Positions 24,320 to 34,155 are shown, counted from the first letter of the stretch. The stretch: 64,000 nucleotides of DNA from Burkholderiales bacterium (GCA_020248665.1 JADCHE010000015.1:1-64000), one strand, 5' to 3'. The notes: generated from the sequence alone by a model not told the origin. Numbers and translations are program-made.

Positions 24320-24889
24320 ATGCTCGCGCACGATGCTGCTCCTCGCCACCTGCCGCACGATCGCCGCACCGCATCGCCGTCCCCCGGCCCGCACCCGGGG
24401 TGCGAGCCGCTCGACGACGACTCGCGCCAGCCCGTGGAGATCGACCGCCGGCGTATCGTCCGCGAGGGCGGCGTCGTCGACGTCTGGATCCGGACGCGCG
24501 GCGACCCGGACGCGGTCGCGCGCGAGATCGAGGCCGTCGACGTCGAGGGCGAGGCCGTGCTCCGCGTGCGTGCATCGCTGCACCGCTCGCTGCACCGGTG
24601 GTCGTTCCAGTGCGACCACGCCTCGCACGCGCTCGCGGTCTCGGCGTACTACGCGGCGGACGGCTCGCCGATCCGCGAGTTCGGGCCGACGCGGCGCTCC
24701 TGCTGGCCGGTGCAGCCCGAGACGGTCGGCCAGCGCCCGCTCGGATTCGCCTGCGGCCACGACCGAGGCGAGGCGCGCGCCGACCGCGACGACCGACCCG
24801 CCGCCGCATCGGACGACGACGGGGCCGCCCCCGGCGACGCCGCGAACGTCGCGGTCGACCGGGTGCCGGTCAGGACACGGACACGCTGA
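24320..24889 (+). CDS. Surface-adhesin-E-like protein, N-terminus uncertain
   Basis: The frame contains QPVEIDRRRIVREGGVVDVW, AVSAYYAADGSPIREFGP and WPVQPETVGQRPLGFACG, the layout of surface-adhesin E-like domains of betaproteobacteria. These are normally exported, but the part before the domain in this frame (MLAHDAAPRHLPHDRR) is no signal peptide. A different frame has MLLLATCRTIAAP starting at 24333, so a frameshift near 24400 is possible. The gene may be broken at its 5' end. The C-terminus is Asp/Arg/Ala-rich. Confidence 0.5.
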   Translation: MLAHDAAPRHLPHDRRTASPSPGPHPGCEPLDDDSRQPVEIDRRRIVREGGVVDVWIRTRGDPDAVAREIEAVDVEGEAVLRVRASLHRSLHRWSFQCDHASHALAVSAYYAADGSPIREFGPTRRSCWPVQPETVGQRPLGFACGHDRGEARADRDDRPAAASDDDGAAPGDAANVAVDRVPVRTRTR

Positions 24890-24898
24890 GCGAGGCGC

Positions 24899-25684
24899 TC
24901 AGCGCGCGGCCTGGCGCCGGCGCGCGATGACGCCAAGGGCCTCGGCCGCTGCAGCGTCGCTGCGCGGCGCGAGCAGTGCGAACCACCAGCCGGCGGCCTG
25001 CGGGTTGCCGCCGAAGAACTGCAGCAGCGCGTCGGCCTCGCGCGCGTGCGCGGTGCGCAGCGGCGTCTGGTCGGTGACCCCGACCTCGTGGTGCAGCCCG
25101 TGGATCGCCTCGTGCAGGAAGATCACCGCGAGCTGCGTACCGGACAGCGCGGGGTCGAGCTCGATGCGCCTGCGCTCGAGGTCGGCCTGCCCGAACACGC
25201 GCAGCCGCGTCGCGGTCTTGACCGGCATCGTGCGGACCGTCCAGCCGTTGGCGCCGACGACCAGACGCTGCGGCGTGCGCGCGCTGCGGCGGACGTTCGG
25301 GCTCATCGCCCGCAGCAGCGCCCAGGTGAGCCGCGGATTGCGGCGCGCGAGCTGCGACAGGCCGCTCGCGAGCGAATGGGTCAGGTGCTCCTCGGTGCTG
25401 TCGTGGATCAGCGCGGCCTGCGCGTAGTGCACGAGGCGCACCAGCGCGTGCGTGAATGCGCGCAGCCACTGCGAGGGCGTGAGGCCCTCGCGCACCAGCA
25501 CGCGGCCGTGCGTGAGATCCAGGCAGGCATGCCGGCGGCGCACCGGCATCTCGTCGGCAGGCAGCTCGCGCACGACGAGCGTGTAGGGGCCCAGCTCGAG
25601 GCTCTCGTAGAGCGCAAGGGCGCGCAGCTGGGCGGTCAGCAGGATCCGATGGGGTGCCACGGTGAACTCCTTGGCCCTCATCAT
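24899..25684 (-). CDS. HExxH metalloprotease-like protein with internal duplication
   Basis: A 261-residue protein. The C-terminal half has VIFLHEAIHGLHHEV with H191-E-x-x-H195, and E217 in HAREADALLQ as a possible third ligand. The N-terminal half (34-125) matches the C-terminal half (about 138-239) segment by segment: YTLVVRELPADEMPVRR with RLVVGANGWTVRTMPVK, FTHALVRLVHYAQ with FLHEAIHGLHHEV, and QLARRNPRLTWALL with QFFGGNPQAAGWWFALL. In the first copy Glu is Ala80 and the second His is Arg83, so only the second copy can bind zinc. Function unknown; no signal peptide. Confidence 0.7.
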   Translation of the reverse strand: MMRAKEFTVAPHRILLTAQLRALALYESLELGPYTLVVRELPADEMPVRRRHACLDLTHGRVLVREGLTPSQWLRAFTHALVRLVHYAQAALIHDSTEEHLTHSLASGLSQLARRNPRLTWALLRAMSPNVRRSARTPQRLVVGANGWTVRTMPVKTATRLRVFGQADLERRRIELDPALSGTQLAVIFLHEAIHGLHHEVGVTDQTPLRTAHAREADALLQFFGGNPQAAGWWFALLAPRSDAAAAEALGVIARRRQAAR

Positions 25685-25815
25685 CGCCCGGTTCGGGCCC
25701 GGTTTCTATTGGCGGATCACCCGAATCGGCCTGTGTCCAAAGACCGACCGCTTGGCTCGACGAGGAATCCCCCGGACAGAATCAAAAGACTTTTGTTTTT
25801 CACGAATACCATGAA
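25685..25815. other. Gap between the HExxH gene and the TRIC gene
   Basis: One hundred and thirty-one bases, more A+T-rich than the rest of the region, with a perfect CAAAAG-A-CTTTTG palindrome (25783-25795) followed by TTTTT on the plus strand. It may be a regulator site or a weak rightward terminator. Confidence 0.45.
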
Positions 25816-26442
25816 TCAAGGGTCTCGCCGCTCGACGGCCGGCAGCCGCCAGCCCCGCCCGACCGCCGCCATCCGCAGCCCGAACGCGAGGGCGGCGCCC
25901 GCGCCGATCGCGACGCTGCGCGGTGTGCCGAAGGCGTCGAGCCCGACGACGACCCAGCCGCCGGCGAAGGCGCAGGTCGCGTGCAGCTCGGTGCGGCGGA
26001 AGATCCGCGGCACCTCGTTGCACAGCACGTCGACGATCACGCCGCCGAAGGTCGCGGTGATCACGCCCATGATCACCGCGATCAGCGCGGGCAGCCCGAC
26101 GTCGAGCGCGAGCGCGGTGCCGGTCGCCGCGAACAGCCCCATGCCGATCGCATCGGGCCACTGCACCGCGCGCTCGACCCACGGCCGCGCGCGCCGCCGC
26201 GCGAGCCAGGGCAGCAGCAGGCTCAGCGCGAGCACCGCGACCACCCACCCGTGGTGCTCGATCCAGAAGAGCGGGCGACGGTCGATCAGCAGGTCGCGCA
26301 GCGTGCCGCCGCCGAATGCGGCGACGAACGCGAGCGCGAAGTGCCCGATCGGATCCATGCCGCGGCGCTCCGCCTCCAGGTACCCGGACACCGCGAACGC
26401 GATCAATCCCGCGATCTCGGCCCAGCTCAGCGCGATCTCCAT
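25816..26442 (-). CDS. TRIC-type cation channel family membrane protein (YicG/UPF0126)
   Basis: About 208 residues with six or seven transmembrane segments. It shows the duplicated three-helix layout of the family, with the conserved GFGGGT-like segment AFGGGTLRDLLIDRRPLFW in the first half and TFGGVIVDVLCNEVPRIF in the second. Prokaryotic TRIC homologues form monovalent-cation channels; the role in this organism is open. ATG 26442 was chosen because it leads straight into the first helix; ATG 26460 adds six residues. Confidence 0.85.
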   Translation of the reverse strand: MEIALSWAEIAGLIAFAVSGYLEAERRGMDPIGHFALAFVAAFGGGTLRDLLIDRRPLFWIEHHGWVVAVLALSLLLPWLARRRARPWVERAVQWPDAIGMGLFAATGTALALDVGLPALIAVIMGVITATFGGVIVDVLCNEVPRIFRRTELHATCAFAGGWVVVGLDAFGTPRSVAIGAGAALAFGLRMAAVGRGWRLPAVERRDP

Positions 26443-26508
26443 GTACCGAGCGTATCGCATGAGGCATAGAATCTCCCGATCCCCTCGGCCCTTCCCCCAG
26501 GCGCAGCC

Positions 26509-27891
26509 ATGACGACCCGCCCGAACGTCGCCCTCCCCCTCTCCTACGGCGTGGCGCGCGCCGGCATCGCGGCGCTCGCGATCGCCGCGCCCGCGGTCCT
26601 CGCGCAGGGCACGCCGCAGCAGGTCGTGCGCGGCCCGGTCGCCACCTACTGGGTGACCGCGGACACCACGTCCGGCCTCGGCGCGATGGGCGGCGGCGGC
26701 GGCGGCATGGGTGCGATGCTCGGCATGCTGACCGGCCGCGGCGGCGGCCCGCTGCGCACGCTCGACCTGCGCCTCGGCTCCTCGCAGCAGGCGTCGGGCG
26801 CGCCGCAGGCCGCACACCTGATCCCGCCGGCGATGTCGATGGGTCCGCAGCTGCCGCTGGTCACGCCCGAGCCTGCGAAGCCCCCCCCGCCGCAGCGCGA
26901 GGAACGCGAGATGCCCGAGGGCATGGAGCGGCCCAAGGGCCGGATGCTGATCTTCTGGGGCTGCGGCGAGCAGGCCGGTGCGGGTCAGCCGGTGATCATC
27001 GACTTCTCGAAGATCGCGGCCGGCCAGCCGGTGCCGAACCTGGTGTCGCGCAGCCTGCGGCTGCCGCGCGGGCCGGCCTTCGGCAACAGCCGCACCTATG
27101 GCGCGTGGCCGAACGAGCGCGACCGCCAGGCCGTGCCGCCGCAGGCCTCGCTGGTCGGCGAGCACCAGGTCAAGGGCAACTACTCGCCCGACATCCGGTT
27201 CATGGTCGAGCGTCACGACTTCATGCCGCCGGTCGACCTCGCGCAGGCGAAGACCGCGGCCTCGGCGCAGCAGCTGACCTGGAAGCCGGTGACCGGCGCG
27301 ACCGGCTACTTCATGAGCGCGTTCGGCGCCGGCGGCGGCCCGGGCGGCGACGGCAGCGACATGGTCATGTGGACCTCGAGCGCAGTGCAGGAGATGGGCG
27401 GCTCGCTGATGGACCACGTGCCGCCGGCTGAAGTCGCGCGGCTGATCCGCGAGCGCGTCGTGCTGCCGCCCGATCGCACCGAGTGCGCGGTGCCCGCGCA
27501 GGTGATCCAGGCGATGCCGATGGGCATGCTGAACTTCATCGCCTACGGCGAGGAGCTGAACCTCGCGAACCCGCCGCGCCCGCAGGATCCGAAGGTCCCC
27601 TGGGACATCCAGTGGGCGGTGAAGCTGCGGCTGCGCTCGACCTCGATGGTGCCGCTCGGCGAGGGCATGGCCGGCATGATGGGCGGCGGCGGCCGCTCGG
27701 GCGGCGCGGCCTCCGCACCGCCGGCCCCCGCGGGCGGCGCGGGCGCTCCGGCGCCGACCGGCTCGGCGCCGCCGCCCGACGCCGGCGCGCCGCCGGCCTC
27801 GCAGGGCTCCGCGATCCCCGGGATCCCGGGCGTCGCCGGCGAGGCCGTCGAGCAGGGCGTCAAGGCGCTGCGCGGCCTGTTCGGCCGCTGA
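26509..27891 (+). CDS. Exported Gly/Pro-rich protein of unknown function
   Basis: The 460-residue product has a Sec signal (VARAGIAALAIAAPAVLAQG, cleavage after LAQ). The mature region has a Gly/Met run (GAMGGGGGGMGAMLGMLTGR), a Pro stretch near 125, a conserved-looking core with RMLIFWGCGEQAGAGQPVII and IRFMVERHDFMPPVDLAQAK, and a C-terminal Ala/Pro/Gly-rich tail. The core is probably globular and the tails disordered. I do not recognise the family. It is divergent from the TRIC gene and followed 8 bases later by the flavodoxin-like gene. Confidence 0.7.
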   Translation: MTTRPNVALPLSYGVARAGIAALAIAAPAVLAQGTPQQVVRGPVATYWVTADTTSGLGAMGGGGGGMGAMLGMLTGRGGGPLRTLDLRLGSSQQASGAPQAAHLIPPAMSMGPQLPLVTPEPAKPPPPQREEREMPEGMERPKGRMLIFWGCGEQAGAGQPVIIDFSKIAAGQPVPNLVSRSLRLPRGPAFGNSRTYGAWPNERDRQAVPPQASLVGEHQVKGNYSPDIRFMVERHDFMPPVDLAQAKTAASAQQLTWKPVTGATGYFMSAFGAGGGPGGDGSDMVMWTSSAVQEMGGSLMDHVPPAEVARLIRERVVLPPDRTECAVPAQVIQAMPMGMLNFIAYGEELNLANPPRPQDPKVPWDIQWAVKLRLRSTSMVPLGEGMAGMMGGGGRSGGAASAPPAPAGGAGAPAPTGSAPPPDAGAPPASQGSAIPGIPGVAGEAVEQGVKALRGLFGR

Positions 27892-27899
27892 GCGCCGGC

Positions 27900-28418
27900 G
27901 TGTCCGCGCCGGCGCGCCGCCGGCTGCTGGTCGTCGCGTGGTCGAACACCGGCGGCACCGACCGGCTCGTCGAGGCCGCGGTCGCGGGTGGGCGCGAGGC
28001 GACCGACGACGTGCCGGGCTTCGAGACGATGGCGTGCCGCTGCGACCTCGTCGCCCCCGAGGCGCTGCTGCGCGCCGACGCGCTGCTCTTCGCGACGCCC
28101 GAATGCCTCGGCTCGATGGCCGGCCCGATGAAGGCGTTCTTCGACCGCTGCTACTACCCGGCGCTCGATCGTCTCGTCGGGCGGCCGTACGCGACGATCG
28201 TCTGCGCCGGTACCGACGGCCACGGCGCGCTCCGGCAGATCGAGCGGATCGCGACCGGCTGGCGCCTGCGCCGCATCGCCGAGCCGGTGCTCGCGATCAC
28301 CGGCGCCCAGACTCCCGAGGCGATCCTCGCACCGAAGCGCATCGCCGACGCCGACCTCGCACGCGCCGCGGAGCTCGGCGCGACGCTTGCCGCCGGGACC
28401 GCGTACGGCGTCTGGTGA
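27900..28418 (+). CDS. Flavodoxin-fold NAD(P)H oxidoreductase-like protein
   Basis: A 172-residue protein from GTG 27900. It starts RRRLLVVAWSNTGGTDRLVE, where the SNTGGT turn binds FMN phosphate, and has ALLFATPECLGSMAGPMKAF, the second FMN loop, then FFDRCYYPALDRLVGRPYAT typical of the NAD(P)H-dependent FMN reductase group. The catalytic partner is unknown. It is probably in one transcript with the exported protein upstream. Confidence 0.75.
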   Translation: MSAPARRRLLVVAWSNTGGTDRLVEAAVAGGREATDDVPGFETMACRCDLVAPEALLRADALLFATPECLGSMAGPMKAFFDRCYYPALDRLVGRPYATIVCAGTDGHGALRQIERIATGWRLRRIAEPVLAITGAQTPEAILAPKRIADADLARAAELGATLAAGTAYGVW

Positions 28419-28438
28419 CGCGCCCCACCCTCGCCGCG

Positions 28439-29557
28439 CTACGGCTCGTGCGCGACCTCGTCGCCGAAGCGCGTGCCGACCGCGCGCGCCGCGTCGACCC
28501 AAGGGTGGTCGGGCGGCACCGTGCGCAGCGTCGCGATCGACTCGACGATCGGCACCTCGACGATCCCGGTGCCGCGCAGCGCGACCATCACGCCGGACGC
28601 CCCGCGGCACGCGGCCTGCGCGGCCGCGACGCCGAAGCGCGTCGCGAGGATCCGGTCGTACGCGGTCGGCGTGCCACCGCGCTGCAGGTGGCCGAGCACC
28701 GTGACCCGGGTCTCCAGCCCGGTACCCTCCTCGATCCGCCGCGCGACGACCGCACCGATCCCGCCGAGCTGCTTCGCGTCGGTGCGCCTGCGGTCGATGC
28801 CCTTCAGCACCTCGCCGCCCTCGGGCAGCTTCGCGCCCTCGGCGACGCAGACGATCGAGAAGCGCCTCCCACGCATCGCACGGTGCCGCACGTGGCGATA
28901 CACGGCGTCCCAGCGGAACGGGATCTCCGGGATCAGGATCGTGTCCGCGCCGCCCGCCATGCCACCGGCGAGCGCGATCCATCCGGCGTAGCGGCCCATC
29001 ACCTCGATCACCATCACGCGGTGGTGCGAGGACGCGGTGGTGGTCAGCCGATCGATCGCCTCCGAGACGATGGACACGGCGGTGTCGAAGCCGAAGGTGG
29101 TGTCGGTCGCCGACAGGTCGTTGTCGATCGTCTTCGGCACGCCCACCACCGGCACGCCGAGCTCCACGAAGCGCTGCGCGATGTGCATCGAACCGTCGCC
29201 GCCGACGACGACCAGCGCGTCGAGCGCCGCCTCGCGGATCCGCGCCATCGCCCGCGCCGATACGTCGTGGATCGTCACCGTGCCGTCGTCGCCGCGGACG
29301 GGGTAGTGCCACGGGTCGCCCTTGTTGGTCGTGCCGAGCATCGTGCCGCCCTCGCCGACCAGGCCTGCGACCTCCTGGTAGTCGAGCTCGCGCATGCGGC
29401 CTTCGAGCAGGCCCTCGAAGCCGTCCTCGATGCCGATGACGGTGGCGCCCCAGCGGCCGCGCGCGGTCCGCGTGAAGCCGCGGATCACCGCGTTCAGGCC
29501 GGGGCAGTCGCCGCCGCCGGTCAGCAGGCCGATGCGTCGGGGTCGGGAGTCGGTCAT
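28439..29557 (-). CDS. pfkA: 6-phosphofructokinase
   Basis: This 372-residue enzyme phosphorylates fructose 6-phosphate in glycolysis. It has GLLTGGGDCPGLNAVIRG at the start, the phosphoryl-donor motif VVVGGDGSMHIA, and the catalytic GVPKTIDNDL with MGRYAGWIAL and GHLQRGGTPTAYDR. GGDGS (Gly rather than Asp) points to ATP use, while Lys in PKTIDND is shared with diphosphate-dependent and mixed-clade enzymes, so the donor is not certain. It is convergent with the flavodoxin-like gene and stands alone. Confidence 0.88.
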   Translation of the reverse strand: MTDSRPRRIGLLTGGGDCPGLNAVIRGFTRTARGRWGATVIGIEDGFEGLLEGRMRELDYQEVAGLVGEGGTMLGTTNKGDPWHYPVRGDDGTVTIHDVSARAMARIREAALDALVVVGGDGSMHIAQRFVELGVPVVGVPKTIDNDLSATDTTFGFDTAVSIVSEAIDRLTTTASSHHRVMVIEVMGRYAGWIALAGGMAGGADTILIPEIPFRWDAVYRHVRHRAMRGRRFSIVCVAEGAKLPEGGEVLKGIDRRRTDAKQLGGIGAVVARRIEEGTGLETRVTVLGHLQRGGTPTAYDRILATRFGVAAAQAACRGASGVMVALRGTGIVEVPIVESIATLRTVPPDHPWVDAARAVGTRFGDEVAHEP

Positions 29558-30296
29558 GCGGCGCCTCGCTCGGGGTTCGATCCGCGGATCGTAGCGCGAC
29601 GGGCTGCGGAGATGCCGACGCGTTCGCACGGTCGCGCGACGGGCGCGGGCCGAGCGCTCCGGCCTCCGGTACCGCGGGTGCCGGGCCCGGGCGTGCGGGC
29701 GTGCTAGCCTCGATGCGTCCACGCCTGCCGTGCCGCCCCCGCCTCGATGACCGCGCTCCGTCCCCCGTCGCTCCGTGCCGCTTCGAGCACGTCCGCACGC
29801 GTGGTGTCGCTCGCGTTCGCCGCCCTGCTCGCGGCTGCGGCCCCGACGGTCGCGACCGCACGCGAGGCCCCCGCGCCGATCGAGGGGGCCGCCCTCGACG
29901 TGCAGGACGGTGACTCGTTCCTGATGCGTGCCGACGACGGCCGGCGCGTGCGCGTGCGCGTCAACGGCATCGACGCGCCCGAGAAGCACCAGCCGTGGGC
30001 CGACGCGTCGCGCCGGCACCTCGGCGAGCTGCTGCGCGGCCGGCGGATCCGCCTCGAGCCGGTCAAGCAGGACGTCTTCGATCGCACCGTCGCGCGGGTC
30101 GTCGTCGTCGACGCAGACCCGCCCGAGCGCGACGCGGGCCTCGCGCAGGTCGAGGCCGGCCTCGCGTGGCACTTCAAGCGCTACCGCTCGGACCAGACCG
30201 ACGAGGGATTCGCCCGCTACGCGCGGGCCGAGCGCAACGCGCAGGCGCGCGGCCTCGGCCTGTGGCGCGACGCGACGCCCGAGGCGCCGTGGGACT

Positions 30297-30692
<396 letters not shown>

Positions 30693-30696
<4 letters not shown>

Positions 30697-31430
30697 GACC
30701 GCGGGCCCAGCCGCGTGCGCCGCACCGTCTCGTAGAGCACGATGCCGGCCGCGACCGACACGTTGAGGCTGGCCACCTCGCCGCGCATCGGGATCGACAC
30801 CAGCGCGTCGCAGCGCTCCTTGGTCAGCCGCCGCAACCCGACGCCCTCGGCACCGAGCACCCAGGCGACCGACGCCGGCACCTCGGCCTCGTAGAGCGTG
30901 CGTTCGGCGCCGTCGGCGGTGCCGAGCACGGTGATGCCGCGCTCCTGCAGCGCGTCGATCGTCCGCGCGAGGTTGGTCACCATCACGTAGGGCACGCTAT
31001 CGGCCGCGCCGCTCGCCGTCTGGATCGCCGCCTCGTTCAGCGGGCACGCATGGTCCTTCGGTGCGATCACGCCGTGCGCGCCCGCACCGTCGGCCACGCG
31101 CAGGCACGCACCGAGGTTGCGCGGGTCGGTGACGCCGTCGAGCAGCAGCAGCAGCGGCGGGCCCTCGATCGCGTCGAGCAGCGCTTCGAAGCCCACTGCC
31201 GGAGGACGCGACTCGGCGATCGCGACCACGCCCTGGTGGCGCCGGTTGGGACACAGCCGGTCGAGGCGCGCCGCGTCGACGCGACGCGCCTCGACGCCCG
31301 CCTGTGCGGCGACCGCGAGGAGCTCGCGCATCCGCCCGTCCTCGCGCTTCGCGTCGACGTAGAGCTCGGTGATCGACGTGGCCTCGCGACGCAGCCGCGA
31401 GGTCACCGCGTGGAAGCCGAACACCAGCAT
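30693..31430 (-). CDS. rlmB: 23S rRNA 2'-O-methyltransferase RlmB
   Basis: The 245-residue SPOUT enzyme methylates G2251 of 23S rRNA. The N-terminal substrate-binding domain starts MLVFGFHAVTSRLRRE. The trefoil-knot domain has DGVTDPRNLGACLRVADGAG, WVLGAEGVGLRRLTKERCDA and IPMRGEVASLNVSVAAGI, the three SPOUT motifs. ATG 31430 is 4 bases downstream of the rnr stop, so the two are one operon, as in many proteobacteria. Confidence 0.95.
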
Positions 31431-31434
31431 CGCG

Positions 31435-33915
31435 TCAGGCCCGGCGCTTGCGCTTGCTGCCGCCGCGCGGTGCGTCGCGACCGCCGCGGCGCTTGGCCGA
31501 CTGCCGCTCGGCGCGTGCCCGTGCGACCTGCTCGGTCTTTGCGGGTGCGGCCTTGCGGCCGGTGCGCTCGGGTGCCGGCGCGGGTCCGAGCTCCGCCGCG
31601 CTCGGCATGCGCGGCGCACGCGCGTCGGTGCGCGCGAGCTCGGTCTTGACCATCCGGAACTCGATGCGGCGCGCCTCGAGGTCGACGCGCGAGACCTGCA
31701 CGTCGAGCTCGTCGGTGAGCCGGAAGCGCCGGCCGGTGCGCTCGCCGCGCAGCTCGTGCGCGGCCTCGATGTACTGGAAGTAGTCGCTGCCGAGCTCGGA
31801 CACGTGGACCATGCCCTCGACGAACAGCTCGTTGAGCGTCACGAAGAGCCCGAACGGCGCGACGCCGGTCACGCGCCCGCGGAACTGCTCGCCGACCCGT
31901 TCGCGCATGTATTGGCACTTGAGCCAGGCCTCGACGTCGCGCGACGCATCGTCGGCGCGGCGCTCGTTGCCAGAGCAGACCAGCCCGAGCTGCTCCCAGC
32001 GGTCGAGCTCCTCGCGCTGCGCGACGCTCATCCGGCCGCGCTCGGCGGCGCGGTCCTCGGCACGCGCGACCGACTTCGCCGACGGCGCGGCGGGTACGCC
32101 CTTGCGCCCGCGCGGCGCGGGCCGCGGCGGCACCGGTTCGCCGTCGGGCGCGGGCGGCGCATAACGCTCGCCGCGCAGCAGCGCCTTGATGACCCGGTGC
32201 GTCAGCAGGTCCGGATAGCGGCGGATCGGCGAGGTGAAGTGTGCGTAGGCCTCGTACGACAGGCCGAAGTGCCCGACGTTGTAGGGCGAGTAGATCGCCT
32301 GCTGCATCGAGCGCAGCAGCATCGTCTGCAGCAGCGCCGAGTCGGCGCGCGGCGCGATCTGCTGGGCGAGCACCGCGTAGTCGGCCGGCGACGGGTCCTC
32401 GCCGCCGCCGAGCGTCAGGCCCACGCCCTGCAGGAACTCGCGCAGCAGCGCGAGCTTGTCGGGCGTCGGCCCCTCGTGGATCCGGTACAGCGACGGGTGC
32501 CGGCTGCGCGCGACGAAGTCGGCCGCGCAGGTGTTGGCGGCCAGCATGCACTCCTCGATCAGCTTGTGCGCGTCGTTGCGCGTGCGAGCGACGATCTTCT
32601 CGATGCGCCCGGCGACGTCGCAGACGATCTTGGTCTCGACCGACTCGAAGTCCATCGCGCCGCGCACGCCGCGCGCCTTGACCAGCGACCGGTACAGGTC
32701 GTAGAGGTTCTGCAGGTGCGGCACCAGCGGCGCCCGCGCGCGGGCCGCCGCCGGGTCGCGGCCCGACAGCACCGCCCAGACCTCGTCGTAGGTCAGGCGC
32801 GCCGCCGAGTGCATCACCGCCTCGTAGAACTGGTAGGCCTTCACCTGGCCGCGCGCGGTGATCACCATGTCGGCGACCAGCACCAGCCGGTCGACCGCCG
32901 GGTTCAGCGAGCACAGCCCGTTGGACAGCTTCTCCGGCAGCATCGGGATCACGCGCCGCGGGAAGTAGACCGAAGTCGAGCGCTGGATCGCGTCGGTGTC
33001 GATCGCACCGCCGTGGTCGACGTAGTGCGCGACGTCGGCGATCGCGACCAGCAGGCGCCAGCCGCCGGCGCGCCGGCCGGAGGTCTCGAGCGGCTCGCAG
33101 TAGACCGCATCGTCGAAGTCGCGCGCGTCCTCGCCGTCGATCGTCACCAGCGGCACGTCGCGCAGGTCGACACGGCGCTTCAGGTCGATGGTGCGCACCT
33201 GCGCCGGCAGCTTCGCGGCCTGTGCGAGCGCGGCCTCCGAGAATTCGTGCGGCACGTCGAACTTGCGCACCGCGATCTCGATCTCCATGCCCGGGTCGTC
33301 GACCCCGCCGAGCACCTCGACCACCCGGCCCATCGGCGGGGTGTGGCCGTTGGGCGGCTGGACGATCTCGACGGTGACCACCTGTCCGGGCTCGGCCTTC
33401 GCGGCGTCGCCGGGCGCGATCAGGATGTCGTGCTTGATGCGCTGGTCCTCGGGCACGACGACGGTGACGCCGCGCTCGAGCACCAGCCGCCCGACGAGCT
33501 TGCGGTGGCCGCGGTCGGTGACCTCGACGATCGACCCCTCGGGCTTGCCGCGCTGGTCGAAGCCGGTCCGGCGCGCGAGCACGCGGTCGCCGTGCATGAC
33601 CTTCTGCATCTCGCGGTTGGGCAGGAACAGGTCGGGCCCGCCCGCGTCGGGCACGAGGAAGCCGAACCCGTCGCGGTGGCCGACGATGCGGCCGGCGACG
33701 AGGTCGAGCTTGCTGGCGAGCATCAGCACGCCCTTGCGGTTGGGCAGCAGCTGGCCGTCGCGTTCCATCGCGACGATCCGCTGTTCGAAGGCCTGCGCGT
33801 GGCGCGGCGGCACGCCGAGTCTCCCGCCGAGCTCGCCCGGCGTCAGCGGGGCGTCGGCGGTTCGCAGCGCATCCAGGATGTCCTCCCGGGTCGGGGGTGT
33901 CCAGGCCTTGCTCAC
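31435..33915 (-). CDS. rnr: Ribonuclease R
   Basis: RNase R (826 residues) is a 3'-5' exoribonuclease that degrades structured RNA. The domains in order are a winged helix (ILDALRTADAPLTPGELGGR), two cold-shock OB folds (from about 85 to 240), the RNB catalytic domain with VTIDGEDARDFDDAVYCEPL containing the metal-binding Asp residues, an S1 domain (FRGRVTGVAPFGLFVTLNEL), and a Lys/Arg-rich tail that helps bind structured RNA. The start is GTG 33915; ATG is absent nearby. Upstream is divergent tRNA-Leu. Confidence 0.95.
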   Translation of the reverse strand: MSKAWTPPTREDILDALRTADAPLTPGELGGRLGVPPRHAQAFEQRIVAMERDGQLLPNRKGVLMLASKLDLVAGRIVGHRDGFGFLVPDAGGPDLFLPNREMQKVMHGDRVLARRTGFDQRGKPEGSIVEVTDRGHRKLVGRLVLERGVTVVVPEDQRIKHDILIAPGDAAKAEPGQVVTVEIVQPPNGHTPPMGRVVEVLGGVDDPGMEIEIAVRKFDVPHEFSEAALAQAAKLPAQVRTIDLKRRVDLRDVPLVTIDGEDARDFDDAVYCEPLETSGRRAGGWRLLVAIADVAHYVDHGGAIDTDAIQRSTSVYFPRRVIPMLPEKLSNGLCSLNPAVDRLVLVADMVITARGQVKAYQFYEAVMHSAARLTYDEVWAVLSGRDPAAARARAPLVPHLQNLYDLYRSLVKARGVRGAMDFESVETKIVCDVAGRIEKIVARTRNDAHKLIEECMLAANTCAADFVARSRHPSLYRIHEGPTPDKLALLREFLQGVGLTLGGGEDPSPADYAVLAQQIAPRADSALLQTMLLRSMQQAIYSPYNVGHFGLSYEAYAHFTSPIRRYPDLLTHRVIKALLRGERYAPPAPDGEPVPPRPAPRGRKGVPAAPSAKSVARAEDRAAERGRMSVAQREELDRWEQLGLVCSGNERRADDASRDVEAWLKCQYMRERVGEQFRGRVTGVAPFGLFVTLNELFVEGMVHVSELGSDYFQYIEAAHELRGERTGRRFRLTDELDVQVSRVDLEARRIEFRMVKTELARTDARAPRMPSAAELGPAPAPERTGRKAAPAKTEQVARARAERQSAKRRGGRDAPRGGSKRKRRA

Positions 33916-33918
33916 GAT

Positions 33919-33946
33919 TTGACAGATGAATTCATGGGGTTATACT
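33919..33946 (+). promoter_or_regulatory. Promoter of tRNA-Leu
   Basis: A near-consensus sigma-70 promoter: TTGACA at 33919-33924, a 16-base spacer and TATACT at 33941-33946. The spacer contains a palindrome ATGAATTCAT. It lies 37 bases before the tRNA. Confidence 0.85.
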
Positions 33947-33982
33947 GCGCGGCTCCGTCGGGTTGCGACCCGCCGGAACCGC

Positions 33983-34069
33983 GCCCAGATGGCGGAATTG
34001 GTAGACGCACTAGGTTCAGGTCCTAGCGCCAGCGATGGTGTGGAGGTTCGAGTCCTCTTCTGGGCACCA
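33983..34069 (+). tRNA. tRNA-Leu (anticodon CAG)
   Basis: An 87-base class II tRNA. The acceptor GCCCAGA pairs with TCTGGGC, followed by ACCA encoded. The D arm contains GGCGGAATTGGTAGACGC, the anticodon loop is TTCAGGT (CAG), there is a variable arm, and the T arm is GAGGTTCGAGTCCTC. It decodes CUG, the most used leucine codon in so GC-rich a genome. Confidence 0.97.
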
Positions 34070-34076
34070 GCTTCTC

Positions 34077-34110
34077 GAGAAGGCCCCGCGCAGCGGGGCC
34101 TTCTCCATTT
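34077..34110 (+). terminator. Terminator of tRNA-Leu
   Basis: A strong stem of 13 base pairs (34077-34089 with 34093-34105) and a 3-base loop, 8 bases after the tRNA, followed by CATTT. It could also act in the other direction for the purA operon. Confidence 0.85.
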
Positions 34111-34155
34111 CGGGGCCCGGCACTGCACGTGCAAGGAGGGTCGCGTCGATCGGTC

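Noticed and set aside
31369-34026. An 885-residue plus-strand frame opposite rnr
   Set aside because: It is antisense to a full RNase R gene and shows the biased composition of GC-rich shadow frames.
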